Source: Pontibacter beigongshangensis
GTDB taxonomy: Bacteria > Bacteroidota > Bacteroidia > Cytophagales > Hymenobacteraceae
DNA: 40,517 nt
NCBI RefSeq assembly: GCF_014332515.1
Contig: NZ_VFSD01000033.1
Coordinates: forward strand, 1-40,517
Direction: 5' to 3'
Part shown: positions 26,901-33,522 of the stretch, piece after piece
How the letters are laid out: every line of letters starts with the position of its first letter
Position numbering within the stretch: the stretch's first letter is position 1
Translations under genes and position numbers: made by a program
Notes under the pieces: generated by a model
Seen by the model: only the letters and a program-made list of their open reading frames with translations
What the model was told of the DNA's origin: nothing
Databases searched by the model: none

Positions 26901-27854
26901 GACGGCAAAAATGTTTCGTTTAATGAAGCCTGGCACAATTTCACGGGCCTGAGCCGGGAAGACTCCGAAGGCTGGGGCTGGACCAGGTGCCTGCACCCCG
27001 ATGATCTGCAATACTTCCTGACAAAGTATAAGGAAGCTCTTCGCACCGGCCAGGTGCTCAATGTGCAGGCCCGCATCCTGTGCAAGGCCGACGGGCTATT
27101 CCGCTGCCACCTGATCAAGAATGTACCTATTGATGAAGATGGCCATATAGCTTTATGGATCGGCACCGCCACCGACATTCAGGATTACAAAGACGCAGAA
27201 GAGGCCAACATACAACTCCGCCTGTCGCAGCACCGCGAAATACTGAAGGCCGTGCTGCAGGCGCAGGAAGCGGAGCGCAAAAACATTTCGGAGGCCCTGC
27301 ACAACGGCCTTGGCCAGACGCTGTATGCCACCAAGCTGAACCTGGACCAGCTGAAGCCACAGAGCAGGCAGGAGCAGCAGATTGTTGGCAAAATAGACAG
27401 CCTGCTGAAAGAATCTATTCAGGTAACACGCAACATTTCCTTTGGGCTGAACCCATCGGTGCTGAAAGATTTCGGTCTGCAGGCGGCCCTGAAGGAGATT
27501 ATTTCCCGCCTCAACAGCCCCAAACTTAAAATCAGTCTAAAAGTACAGGGTTTAGACCGCGGGATAGACAGCTTTATTGAGCTCTCGCTGTACAGAATAA
27601 CCCAGGAGTTGCTGAATAACATCATAAAACACTCTCAGGCCACCAAAGCTTCTGTAGAACTGATCCGCAAGCATAAACAGATTAAGCTTACCGTGCAGGA
27701 CAACGGCATTGGTCTCAACAAAGAAGAGCTGAAAAGCATGAAAGGCATAGGCCTGCGGAGCATACAGCACCGCCTTGAGCTACTGGGCGGGGAACTCGAA
27801 ATTGATGCTGAAGTGGGAAAAGGCGCAGTCTTTAGGATTACCTGCTACATGTAG
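23925..27854 (+). CDS. CheB-CheR-PAS-histidine kinase hybrid
   Basis: A 1309-residue multidomain signalling protein. CheB domain at about 20-200 (Ser33 in GIGASAGG, LSGTGTDGTEG); CheR methyltransferase at about 222-468 (VWVAGCSTGEEAYS, SCRNMLIYLNP). A weaker PAS-like region lies near 528-640, a heptad coiled coil at about 660-712 (EELETSYEELQSTNEELQSL), and PAS domains at roughly 722-835, 838-958 and 968-1088. A HisKA_3-type dimerisation domain follows with phosphoacceptor His1126 (ALHNGLGQ), then a HATPase at about 1220-1309 (DNGIGL, KGIGLRSIQHR). An ATG at 23730 would add 65 residues with no domain character; the ATG at 23925 fits better. No response regulator is nearby. Confidence 0.92.
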   Translation: MTKAAKKDIEQKQAFTTAKKASSEFYIIGIGASAGGLQALGSLFNHVPHDSVAYVIVQHLSSEHRSFLKELLKPHSKLEILEAQPNMLVEPNKVYVIPNNKELTIKNNQLHLAEKSFQDRSKTIDVFFKSLAADKEQRAVGIILSGTGTDGTEGVVAIKKAGGMVIVQDPETAKFDGMPRNAINTGHVDFVLEPALMPHEIFNYVKVTPIASQLTELVNTDNDSSFFLIMDMIHDRTGIDFSNYKRPTIILRISRRMATCNVNTLVDYLDYLNLHPEEIEVLSKEFLIGVTRFFRDEEAYKIIEQQVIPALIDGKSRSEQLRVWVAGCSTGEEAYSLAILIREYLDKAKKELEVKIFASDIDREALEFAGKGLYPQRSVSEVSEERLSEHFVKEEGRFWVCQRVRRMVIFAPHNVANDPPFRKIDLVSCRNMLIYLNPLLQKKVIDKFHYALRVGGYLFLGSSESLGELTSFRDINKKWKIFRNDEPARSLGMEAFASNNLSKRTQPGSIPGFTRDLSSKQLMQQNFNELLNQTMLEAYGAAALYVDEQYEILHGVGRFKSYLYLPEQNFTLNLLKLVPPSLASSLGSMLRKAARENQMVEANGIQVRNGNSMRYLNVVVKPYTSDNKLHQKALLVLLTEAKAPIELMISHEAIAADNHDENRVQELETELQHTKDDLQAVVEELETSYEELQSTNEELQSLNEELHTITTEHQYKIKALMELDDDLNNYFRSTDIGQIFVDRKLIIRKYTPAAARLINLIESDIGRSIFQISNNLLYEDLIEDLRLVISNNSTVEKEVQDKHGMWHQMRILPYITQDHKIDGAIIIFIQINEIKTLHLMQAGILDSSPNAIVALKSVRNRTHAIIDFRLSVVNKRAQEMLGQSENTLLHCSLRKVWPYILEQGMFEKFAEVVETGTPLEVEQMQLHNQDEHWLHIVAVKLDDGLVLTLHNLTERKLYEQELKRQQEEIRSHAERFRTLLEAVPHITWTNLPDGKNVSFNEAWHNFTGLSREDSEGWGWTRCLHPDDLQYFLTKYKEALRTGQVLNVQARILCKADGLFRCHLIKNVPIDEDGHIALWIGTATDIQDYKDAEEANIQLRLSQHREILKAVLQAQEAERKNISEALHNGLGQTLYATKLNLDQLKPQSRQEQQIVGKIDSLLKESIQVTRNISFGLNPSVLKDFGLQAALKEIISRLNSPKLKISLKVQGLDRGIDSFIELSLYRITQELLNNIIKHSQATKASVELIRKHKQIKLTVQDNGIGLNKEELKSMKGIGLRSIQHRLELLGGELEIDAEVGKGAVFRITCYM

Positions 27855-27862
27855 AAACCAGC

Positions 27863-27905
27863 AACAGCAGAGCAAAATAACTCTGGAGGGGCATTTTGGG
27901 CTGCT
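27863..27905 (+). repeat. Dispersed intergenic repeat, copy 11 (partial)
   Basis: CAGCAACAGCAGAGC leader, ACTCTGGAGGGGCATTTTG, then GGCTGCTGCTC in place of the usual AT-rich tail. It occupies nearly all of the 71-bp gap between convergent genes, where its leader and end could pair (CAGCAG/CTGCTG). Confidence 0.7.
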
Positions 27906-27925
27906 GCTCAAGGCATAGAACCAGC

Positions 27926-29194
27926 TCACTTACTACCATAGACGGCGCGCACAGCAAACCTGGCCAGGAAGCCTGCAGCAAGCAGCACCAGGCCGCCAAA
28001 AATGGTAGCGGCAGGCAGGGCGAGCGCCATGGCCATACAACCAGCCAGACCCAGCACCGGAATAAGCCGGCTATAAATCTGCTCGCTTGCCGGTTGTTTT
28101 AGAGCAGCTATATTCGTGATGCTGTAGTAAAGCAGAATCGTAAAAGTGGCCGCCCGCAAAATAAACTCCAGAGAGCCTAGCACCGTCAGCGCCAAAATGA
28201 TGAGGCCCGTGAGCAAAATACCGACATGCGGAACTCTGTGGTTCTTGTGGATTTTCTGAAAAACCGGCGGCAGGTCATGCCTTCGCCCCATGGCCAGCAG
28301 CATTCTGCTAATACCCAGTATCTGGCTCAGCAACACACCCAGCATGGCGGCGGAAGCGCCATGCGTAACAACAGTACCGAGAGCAGGCGAAACCAGCGCC
28401 TCCGCCACCTCCTGCAAAGGCGAATTGCTGGCAGCCATCCGGTCTGCGCCCACCACTCCTACCGCCACCACAGCCACCGCCGTGTAGAGCAGGATGGCCG
28501 TGGCAATGGTAATGACCACAGCTCTCGGAATCGTTTTTGCAGGTTCCTTCACTTCTTCGGCCAACGTGGCGATGCGGGCATACCCCGTGAAAGCGAAAAA
28601 AAGCAGTGCGGCAGACTCCGCTATGCCGGCAACTCCAAACGGAGCGAAAGGCTTAAAATTAGCGGCGTCTATGGCAGGCAGGCCGCTAACGATCAGGTAC
28701 AGCAGCGAGACCAGGGTAAAAAACACAATGGCCAGGTTCAGCATGCCTGCTTTTTTGATGCCAACGTAATTGGCAGCAGTTAACAGCATAACTGCACTTA
28801 CTGAAAGAAGGCCCGGAGACCCCACCGGCACTACCTGATAAAAGTAATTCCCGAAGCCCATCGCCACTACCCCTGCGGCAGAGAGTTTGCTGATCAGGAA
28901 CATCCATCCGGCCGAAAAACCAAGGGCCGGGTTTAGCAGACGGTACCCGTACTCATAAGTTCCCCCGGATTGCGGATACACGGCAGCCAACTGGGCAGAA
29001 CAAAGTCCGTTAAACGCCGCAATGCAGCCGGCCACCAGCAGCCCAATGATAAAGGCAGGGCCGGCCACGCCTGCCGCCACGCCTGTCACTACAAAAATAC
29101 CTGCGCCAATAATGGCACCCAGCCCCACGCCTACTGCGTCTTTCAGGGTAAGCGCGCGCAACAGCGCAGGTTCCTTTTCTTCTTGTTTTTTCAT
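27926..29194 (-). CDS. APC family amino acid permease
   Basis: A 422-residue transporter with about 12 hydrophobic helices. The first helix carries GVGLGAIIGAGIFVVTG, the hallmark APC motif for substrate and ion binding. PQSGGTYEYGYRLLNP and FFAFTGYARIATLAEEVKEP are also typical. It is about 50-80 residues shorter than the longest family members but complete in its core. Substrate probably an amino acid, not identifiable. It follows the DoxX gene on the same strand with a 17-bp gap, suggesting an operon, though a functional link is unclear. Confidence 0.9.
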   Translation of the reverse strand: MKKQEEKEPALLRALTLKDAVGVGLGAIIGAGIFVVTGVAAGVAGPAFIIGLLVAGCIAAFNGLCSAQLAAVYPQSGGTYEYGYRLLNPALGFSAGWMFLISKLSAAGVVAMGFGNYFYQVVPVGSPGLLSVSAVMLLTAANYVGIKKAGMLNLAIVFFTLVSLLYLIVSGLPAIDAANFKPFAPFGVAGIAESAALLFFAFTGYARIATLAEEVKEPAKTIPRAVVITIATAILLYTAVAVVAVGVVGADRMAASNSPLQEVAEALVSPALGTVVTHGASAAMLGVLLSQILGISRMLLAMGRRHDLPPVFQKIHKNHRVPHVGILLTGLIILALTVLGSLEFILRAATFTILLYYSITNIAALKQPASEQIYSRLIPVLGLAGCMAMALALPAATIFGGLVLLAAGFLARFAVRAVYGSK

Positions 29195-29211
29195 ACAAAC
29201 AGCTTAAGCCT

Positions 29212-29634
29212 TCAGCTAGCTAAAATCCTGTCGGCCGACCACCTGCCGCCGCCTTTTATTAGCAGAAAAATGCTGCCCAGCAGCATAGACCAATCCGTTC
29301 TGGTGCCGTGCAGCATGGCCCAGAAACCATCGTGCTGGAGCACTTCTGTTTTGGTTGTGGCCACTGCCACCAGCATAATTATTATCAGGGGCACACTTGC
29401 CAGCCTGGTCAGCAGCCCCAGCAGGATCAGGGTGCCGCAGGCAATTTCGAAGCTGCCTACAAAGCTTCCCAGAAAATCGGGGTTTGGAAGCCCTATTTCC
29501 TCAAAACGCCCAGCCCCCCTGGCAGCAGGAAAAAGAAATTTCTGAATTCCTTCCGACAAGAAAACCGCCCCAACCATGAGCCGGATCAGGATGGTAGTGC
29601 TGGCATTATCGGTTCGTAGTGTTTTCAGGAGCAT
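29212..29634 (-). CDS. DoxX family membrane protein
   Basis: A 140-residue protein with four hydrophobic helices. LIRLMVGAVFLSEGIQKFLFP is the typical DoxX opening, and SFEIACGTLILLGLLTRLAS is the second conserved segment. DoxX-like proteins are linked to redox or oxidative-stress functions in some bacteria; the reaction here is not deducible. It is the first gene of a probable two-gene unit with the APC permease. Confidence 0.87.
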   Translation of the reverse strand: MLLKTLRTDNASTTILIRLMVGAVFLSEGIQKFLFPAARGAGRFEEIGLPNPDFLGSFVGSFEIACGTLILLGLLTRLASVPLIIIMLVAVATTKTEVLQHDGFWAMLHGTRTDWSMLLGSIFLLIKGGGRWSADRILAS

Positions 29635-30066
29635 CGGCTGGTCTTATAAGTGATGATCTTTTGGGAGGTCTTAGGCTAAAGTAGTCGCCACCTGGCTGTA
29701 AAAGTATAGAAGAATAGGTAAGTCGCAATACAATTACAGGATTATTCAACTTAGATTCAGAGGCGTGCTTTCTGCCGGTAATCCCTCCGGCCGCAGACAC
29801 TTTACCTGGCTTACTGCTCCGGAAATAACCCTTGGCAGGGGCTTAGCAAAAGATTTCAGAACAGAAGGGATGGGTAAATTTTGCCATGTGCTGCCATTGT
29901 CAGGCCCTCCTTTTTCTAGTGCAAATGCAGGCTTTCATTGGTTCAGAACAACACAGTTCGCAATCCTTTGTTGGCTGCCGGCTACGCCTGGTGGCAATTA
30001 CTTAAACCGAGACATCTAACAATCGTTTATAAAGGAAATGAATTTGAAACCATAACCTGATAAACG
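29635..30066. other. Intergenic stretch, nothing recognised
   Basis: A divergent gap of about 430 bp that must hold promoters for doxX and the R/D/Y-rich gene. No repeat copy or clear hairpin is seen. An 84-codon frame at 29765-30019 has no convincing protein character. Confidence 0.5.
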
Positions 30067-30720
30067 ATGGACAGACGAGACAGAGAACACTACGACCGCC
30101 ACGACTACGGACCTGATTATGATCGGTACGAAGGCTATGACAGGACTGACGACCATTATCACAGCGCACGAAACCTGACCGACACATTTGAGCGGGATTA
30201 TCAGCGTGAAAGAGGCTATACCGACGATAACCGCCTGCACAGGAACCGCTCCTACCACGAAGGCAGCATGGACAATGATTATGGGGACTACAAGAGAGAA
30301 AACCGTGGCTACCAGGGCCAATACGGCGGCAGCCATACAGACCCGGACAGAAGCAGGAACTACTCCGGTAACCATGGCCGAGACAGGTACCCAGAGCAGG
30401 GCCGGTTAAACAGGGAAACCGACTGGTACCGCCAAGACCGTGACAGAAGCCGTGACTATGGCAGCACACCACGCAGGTATGCCAGCGGAGACCGCTACGA
30501 TGCATCAAACAGAAACCAAAGCCGTGGAGATGGGGGCAGGCAGGACTTTTATACGAGAGATAGTGACCGGCACTCCCGCTACAACGACGAAACCTACGAT
30601 GGAGGCACCAGCTACTCGGGCCGCTACGGAACAAACGAAGGCAACCGATACGGCAGTGGCCGTAGCAACCGCCACGACGACAGCTGGCTCGATGCAGAAA
30701 GACGCGGAAGGGATTACTAG
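30067..30720 (+). CDS. Arg/Asp/Tyr-rich low-complexity protein
   Basis: A 217-residue protein of extreme composition: by my count 41 Arg, 35 Asp and 26 Tyr (47 percent together), with no Cys, Val or Ile and only four Leu. Recurrent short units include DRYD, RDY, YDR and GRYG. It has no signal peptide, membrane helix or recognisable domain and should be intrinsically disordered. Such Arg/Tyr sticker composition is known from proteins that form condensates or bind nucleic acids, but function here is not assignable. The gene is accepted as real because of the ATG, the uniform composition along the frame and a perfect terminator 23 bp after the stop. It appears monocistronic. Confidence 0.75.
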   Translation: MDRRDREHYDRHDYGPDYDRYEGYDRTDDHYHSARNLTDTFERDYQRERGYTDDNRLHRNRSYHEGSMDNDYGDYKRENRGYQGQYGGSHTDPDRSRNYSGNHGRDRYPEQGRLNRETDWYRQDRDRSRDYGSTPRRYASGDRYDASNRNQSRGDGGRQDFYTRDSDRHSRYNDETYDGGTSYSGRYGTNEGNRYGSGRSNRHDDSWLDAERRGRDY

Positions 30721-30743
30721 TTGCCTTCCGGAAGCTTGCAGAC

Positions 30744-30787
30744 AAACCCAGACAGCCGCTGCATTATGCCAGCGGCTGTCTGGGTTT
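30744..30787. terminator. Perfect 18-bp stem-loop terminator
   Basis: AAACCCAGACAGCCGCTG pairs perfectly with CAGCGGCTGTCTGGGTTT around the 8-base loop CATTATGC. The stem ends in TTT, with a further T-run nearby. It serves the R/D/Y-rich gene. Confidence 0.85.
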
Positions 30788-31029
30788 ATGATTCTTCGCT
30801 TTTTACAGCAGCCGCTTAATGCGCTTGCTCCTGCAAAGGGCTGTGCCACCAAGGCATATGTGCTCTATAACAGTTACCATCTCGGTTTTGGCTTCAAAGC
30901 AGCTAGATTTGCCGGTGAAAGCACACGGCAACGGCAAAATGTAAAGCCGGCAAGGCATTCATTATTTAGGCATACATCAAGGATAAAAATACAGGAAGCA
31001 ATGAGTCCCATAGCCAGCACCGATAGCCC

Positions 31030-31884
31030 ATGAGCACGCCACAATTTACCAGTTACCGTTTGTCTGATGTTACTTTACACGTGGCAAGCTCAGGAGACAA
31101 GGCCGGAGAAACCATCTTGTTTCTGTATGGCTTCCCCGAGTATTGGTACGGCTGGCACAAACAGCTCCACTACTTTGCTGCCCGGGGGTATCACGCCATG
31201 GCGCCCGACCAGCGCGGCTACAACCGCAGCAGCAAACCGGAGGCAATAAAAGATTATACCCTTGAAAAACTCGCCGGCGACATGGTGGAGCTCATCAGGA
31301 AGCTGGGATCGGATAAGGTGGTGCTGGTGGGGCACGACTGGGGCGGTGTGGTGGCCTGGACGGTGGCCATGCAATTTCCGCACCTGCTGCGCAAACTGGT
31401 AATCCTGAACATGCCGCACCCGGCTGTTTTGCTTAAAAACCTCTCTCGGAACCCACGGCAGATGCTCCGGAGCTGGTATACTGCCGCCTTTCAGGTGCCG
31501 GTGCTACCCGAATTAGCAGCCAGCGCCCTGGATTATTCCCTGCTGGTCCGATCTATGATAGGATCCGCCAAGCCCGGCACTTTTTCTGAGGCAGATAGAG
31601 CAGCCTACAAAGAAGCCTGGCAGCAACCTGGTGCCCTGAGCAGCATGTTCAAGTGGTACAGAGCCTTTAAACACACACAATTAGACCTGCGGAAGACCGT
31701 GGAGGTGCCCACCCTGCTGATCTGGGGGAAAAAAGATTTTGCGCTAGGCGCTGAAATGGCAGAACCGAGCATTGCCAGGTGTACTGCCGGGCAATTGGTG
31801 TTTCTGGAAGAAGCCACCCACTGGCTGCAGCATGAGCAGCCGGAGGTGGTAAATGAAAAAATTCGTACATTTCTGGCATCCTAA
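31030..31884 (+). CDS. Alpha/beta hydrolase, epoxide hydrolase-like
   Basis: A 284-residue alpha/beta hydrolase. The nucleophile elbow GHDWGG gives Asp103, so it belongs with epoxide hydrolases and haloalkane dehalogenases rather than serine esterases. His264 (EEATHWLQHE) is the likely catalytic base, and NMPHP (near 137) is a common family motif. The oxyanion-hole motif, usually HGFP, reads YGFP (33-36), an unusual His-to-Tyr change. PDQRGYNRSSKP (59-70) is canonical. No signal peptide. Substrate unknown. The following small gene starts 30 bp downstream and may be cotranscribed. Confidence 0.87.
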   Translation: MSTPQFTSYRLSDVTLHVASSGDKAGETILFLYGFPEYWYGWHKQLHYFAARGYHAMAPDQRGYNRSSKPEAIKDYTLEKLAGDMVELIRKLGSDKVVLVGHDWGGVVAWTVAMQFPHLLRKLVILNMPHPAVLLKNLSRNPRQMLRSWYTAAFQVPVLPELAASALDYSLLVRSMIGSAKPGTFSEADRAAYKEAWQQPGALSSMFKWYRAFKHTQLDLRKTVEVPTLLIWGKKDFALGAEMAEPSIARCTAGQLVFLEEATHWLQHEQPEVVNEKIRTFLAS

Positions 31885-31914
31885 CCCGGGCCACACGTTT
31901 TAAGTATCAAAAGC

Positions 31915-32286
31915 ATGAATTTAACTGTAGGCTGTAAAGTAGTCTGGACGGAGTCGGTGTATACCCCTTACAAGGAGGGTGAGGTGTCTGACTTTATTGG
32001 AGAAAGAACCATAACCGGCAGGATTACGGCAGAAGGCTACGCCAAGAAAACGAATTATCATTTCTTCACCATTCATGTATATGCGGCTGAAGGCGTACAG
32101 GCCCACGAGATAGAAGCTAGCAGCAAGATCATCAGGCGTGGCGTAGTACTTTACCCCAAGTGCAGGCTTATCGGCACGCCTGATAATTATGAAGAACTGG
32201 TTAAAGAAAAAGCAGCCAGGAAAGAAAACAGCAGCCCGGTTTGCTATGCCCATATAAAAGGTTTGCGGGAGGGGTTTGAGGAATAA
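31915..32286 (+). CDS. Conserved-looking small protein of unknown function
   Basis: A 123-residue soluble protein with alternating beta-like segments (GCKVVWTESVYTPYKEGEV, NYHFFTIHVYAAEGVQ, KIIRRGVVLYPKCRL) and a charged helical C-terminus. I do not recognise a family. The N-terminal pattern suggests a small beta-barrel fold, which is only an impression. It lies 30 bp after the hydrolase gene on the same strand, so cotranscription is likely. Confidence 0.7.
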   Translation: MNLTVGCKVVWTESVYTPYKEGEVSDFIGERTITGRITAEGYAKKTNYHFFTIHVYAAEGVQAHEIEASSKIIRRGVVLYPKCRLIGTPDNYEELVKEKAARKENSSPVCYAHIKGLREGFEE

Positions 32287-32416
32287 GCCCCCATGGTTGC
32301 GGCAATACAGACACTGGTATTAGGCACATTCGCTTCCCTCCCATCTACCATGCCGGCACCAGTTGCAGCTCCCTCAGGCAGAAACACCCGCACCGCCAAC
32401 CAGTTTTGCCGGAACA

Positions 32417-32470
32417 GATTATTTCAATAAAAAAGGCCCTCCGGAGGCATTTCCCCCTGCTGCTGCTGCA
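32417..32470 (-). repeat. Dispersed intergenic repeat, copy 12
   Basis: On the minus strand: (GCA)4G leader, then GCCTCCGGAGGGCCTTTTTT and ATTGAAATAATC. The core with its six-T run looks like a minimal intrinsic terminator for the GAF gene that ends 62 bp upstream. Confidence 0.85.
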
Positions 32471-32532
32471 TAACATCCATTGGATAGCACGGCAGGATCG
32501 TTTCTGATCAGCAATGGCAGGATTAGATCGGA

Positions 32533-33051
32533 CTAAAGCCTAAGCGTAACAATCTCCTCTTCAATGGCCGTGCTCAGCACCATGATCAGGTGCTCGGCGA
32601 ACGCTGGGTTCTTGATCTGCTTTTCGTGCATCAATGCGGTTACGCCGATCTGTTCCTGTTCTTCTGACAAGAGTATGGTGCCCAGGTAACTCTCGATGCC
32701 CAGGATTTGTAACTCCTGGTCTTCCGGAAAACGTTTTGCGACATCGAAAGGATAATAGCAGAATTTTTGGGTAACTGCTTCCTGGCAAGGTGTGCCGCTT
32801 AGTGGGTAGGTCATATTCTCCAGCAACTGGCCATCCATCATGAAGACCAGCGTATGCATATGTGTCTTAGAGTCTGACAGCCGCCCGATCACGACATATT
32901 TGGCGCCGGTATGGAGGTATAGGAAAGACGCAATTTCATTTAACAGCGCATTATGTCTTGGTTGCTGAGACAATGACAAGGCAGCCTCCAGAACTTCCTC
33001 TTCCTCTAGTCCTGGCATGTATTGCCAGTGGTAAACCCTGCTATATTCCAT
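32533..33051 (-). CDS. Stand-alone GAF domain protein
   Basis: A 172-residue protein consisting almost entirely of one GAF domain. LNEIASFLYLHTGAKYVVIG, PLSGTPCQEAV, CYYPFDVAKRFPEDQELQIL and GIESYLGTILLSEEQEQIGV follow the order seen in GAF modules of sensor kinases. No output domain, membrane helix or kinase is fused. It could bind a small ligand and act on a separate partner. It is monocistronic, with repeat copies pointing outward on both sides (32417 and 33252). Confidence 0.82.
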   Translation of the reverse strand: MEYSRVYHWQYMPGLEEEEVLEAALSLSQQPRHNALLNEIASFLYLHTGAKYVVIGRLSDSKTHMHTLVFMMDGQLLENMTYPLSGTPCQEAVTQKFCYYPFDVAKRFPEDQELQILGIESYLGTILLSEEQEQIGVTALMHEKQIKNPAFAEHLIMVLSTAIEEEIVTLRL

Positions 33052-33472
33052 GAGGCAACATAAATAGATGGCACTATTCTACTAAGTTACATATTTTACA
33101 CCTTGTTATACCGCAGTTCATTCCAAATGTTTGGCCGACAGCCGGTTTTATTTAGAATAGAGCCATTACCCAATAGTTTCCTCCTTAATTGCCTGTGCTA
33201 AATGTTGTTGTGCCGCAGCACACATCAGGAGCACCAGGAGCAGAAAAGGTGGCGGGAGGGCTGATTTGATTAGAATAATTTGATTTCGTGGTGAAAACCA
33301 ACACGCCATCAAGTTATCAATTACCAAGGCCGGCAGCTGCAAAACACCACTGCCAGCGCAAGCGGATAACCCTGCTAGATTTTACCTGGCATCAGCCCGG
33401 AGCCCTAACCCGCAGAGGATATGGCAGGCAGGTTTATAGCCCCGGATCATGGAGCAGACCGCCGGAAAAAGA
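33052..33472. other. Intergenic stretch with one repeat copy
   Basis: Repeat copy 13 lies at 33252-33280. The rest has no recognisable gene; an 81-codon frame (33288-33533) has no protein-like features and ends in the pectate lyase gene. Confidence 0.55.
33252..33280 (+). repeat. Dispersed intergenic repeat, copy 13
   Basis: GGCGGGAGGGCTGATTTG followed by ATTAGAATAATT. The tail is perfect; the hairpin core is weak in this copy. Confidence 0.75.
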
Positions 33473-33501
33473 AAAGGCGCGAATGCAATATTCGCGCCTT
33501 T
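33473..33501 (-). terminator. Terminator hairpin after the pectate lyase gene
   Basis: AAAGGCGCGAAT pairs perfectly with ATTCGCGCCTTT around GCAAT. The T-rich ends flank both sides, so it can act on either strand; it lies 22 bp beyond the pectate lyase stop. Confidence 0.85.
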
Positions 33502-33522
33502 GGTATAAGTTACTTGCCTGTG

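Noticed and set aside
29765..30019. 84-codon plus-strand frame
   Set aside because: No motif, no partner and odd composition; left as intergenic.
30002..30745. Long minus-strand open frame of 247 codons opposite the R/D/Y-rich gene
   Set aside because: It mirrors the biased codons of the plus-strand gene and has a Cys/Gly/His-rich composition with no protein-like features. The terminator and ATG support the plus-strand gene.
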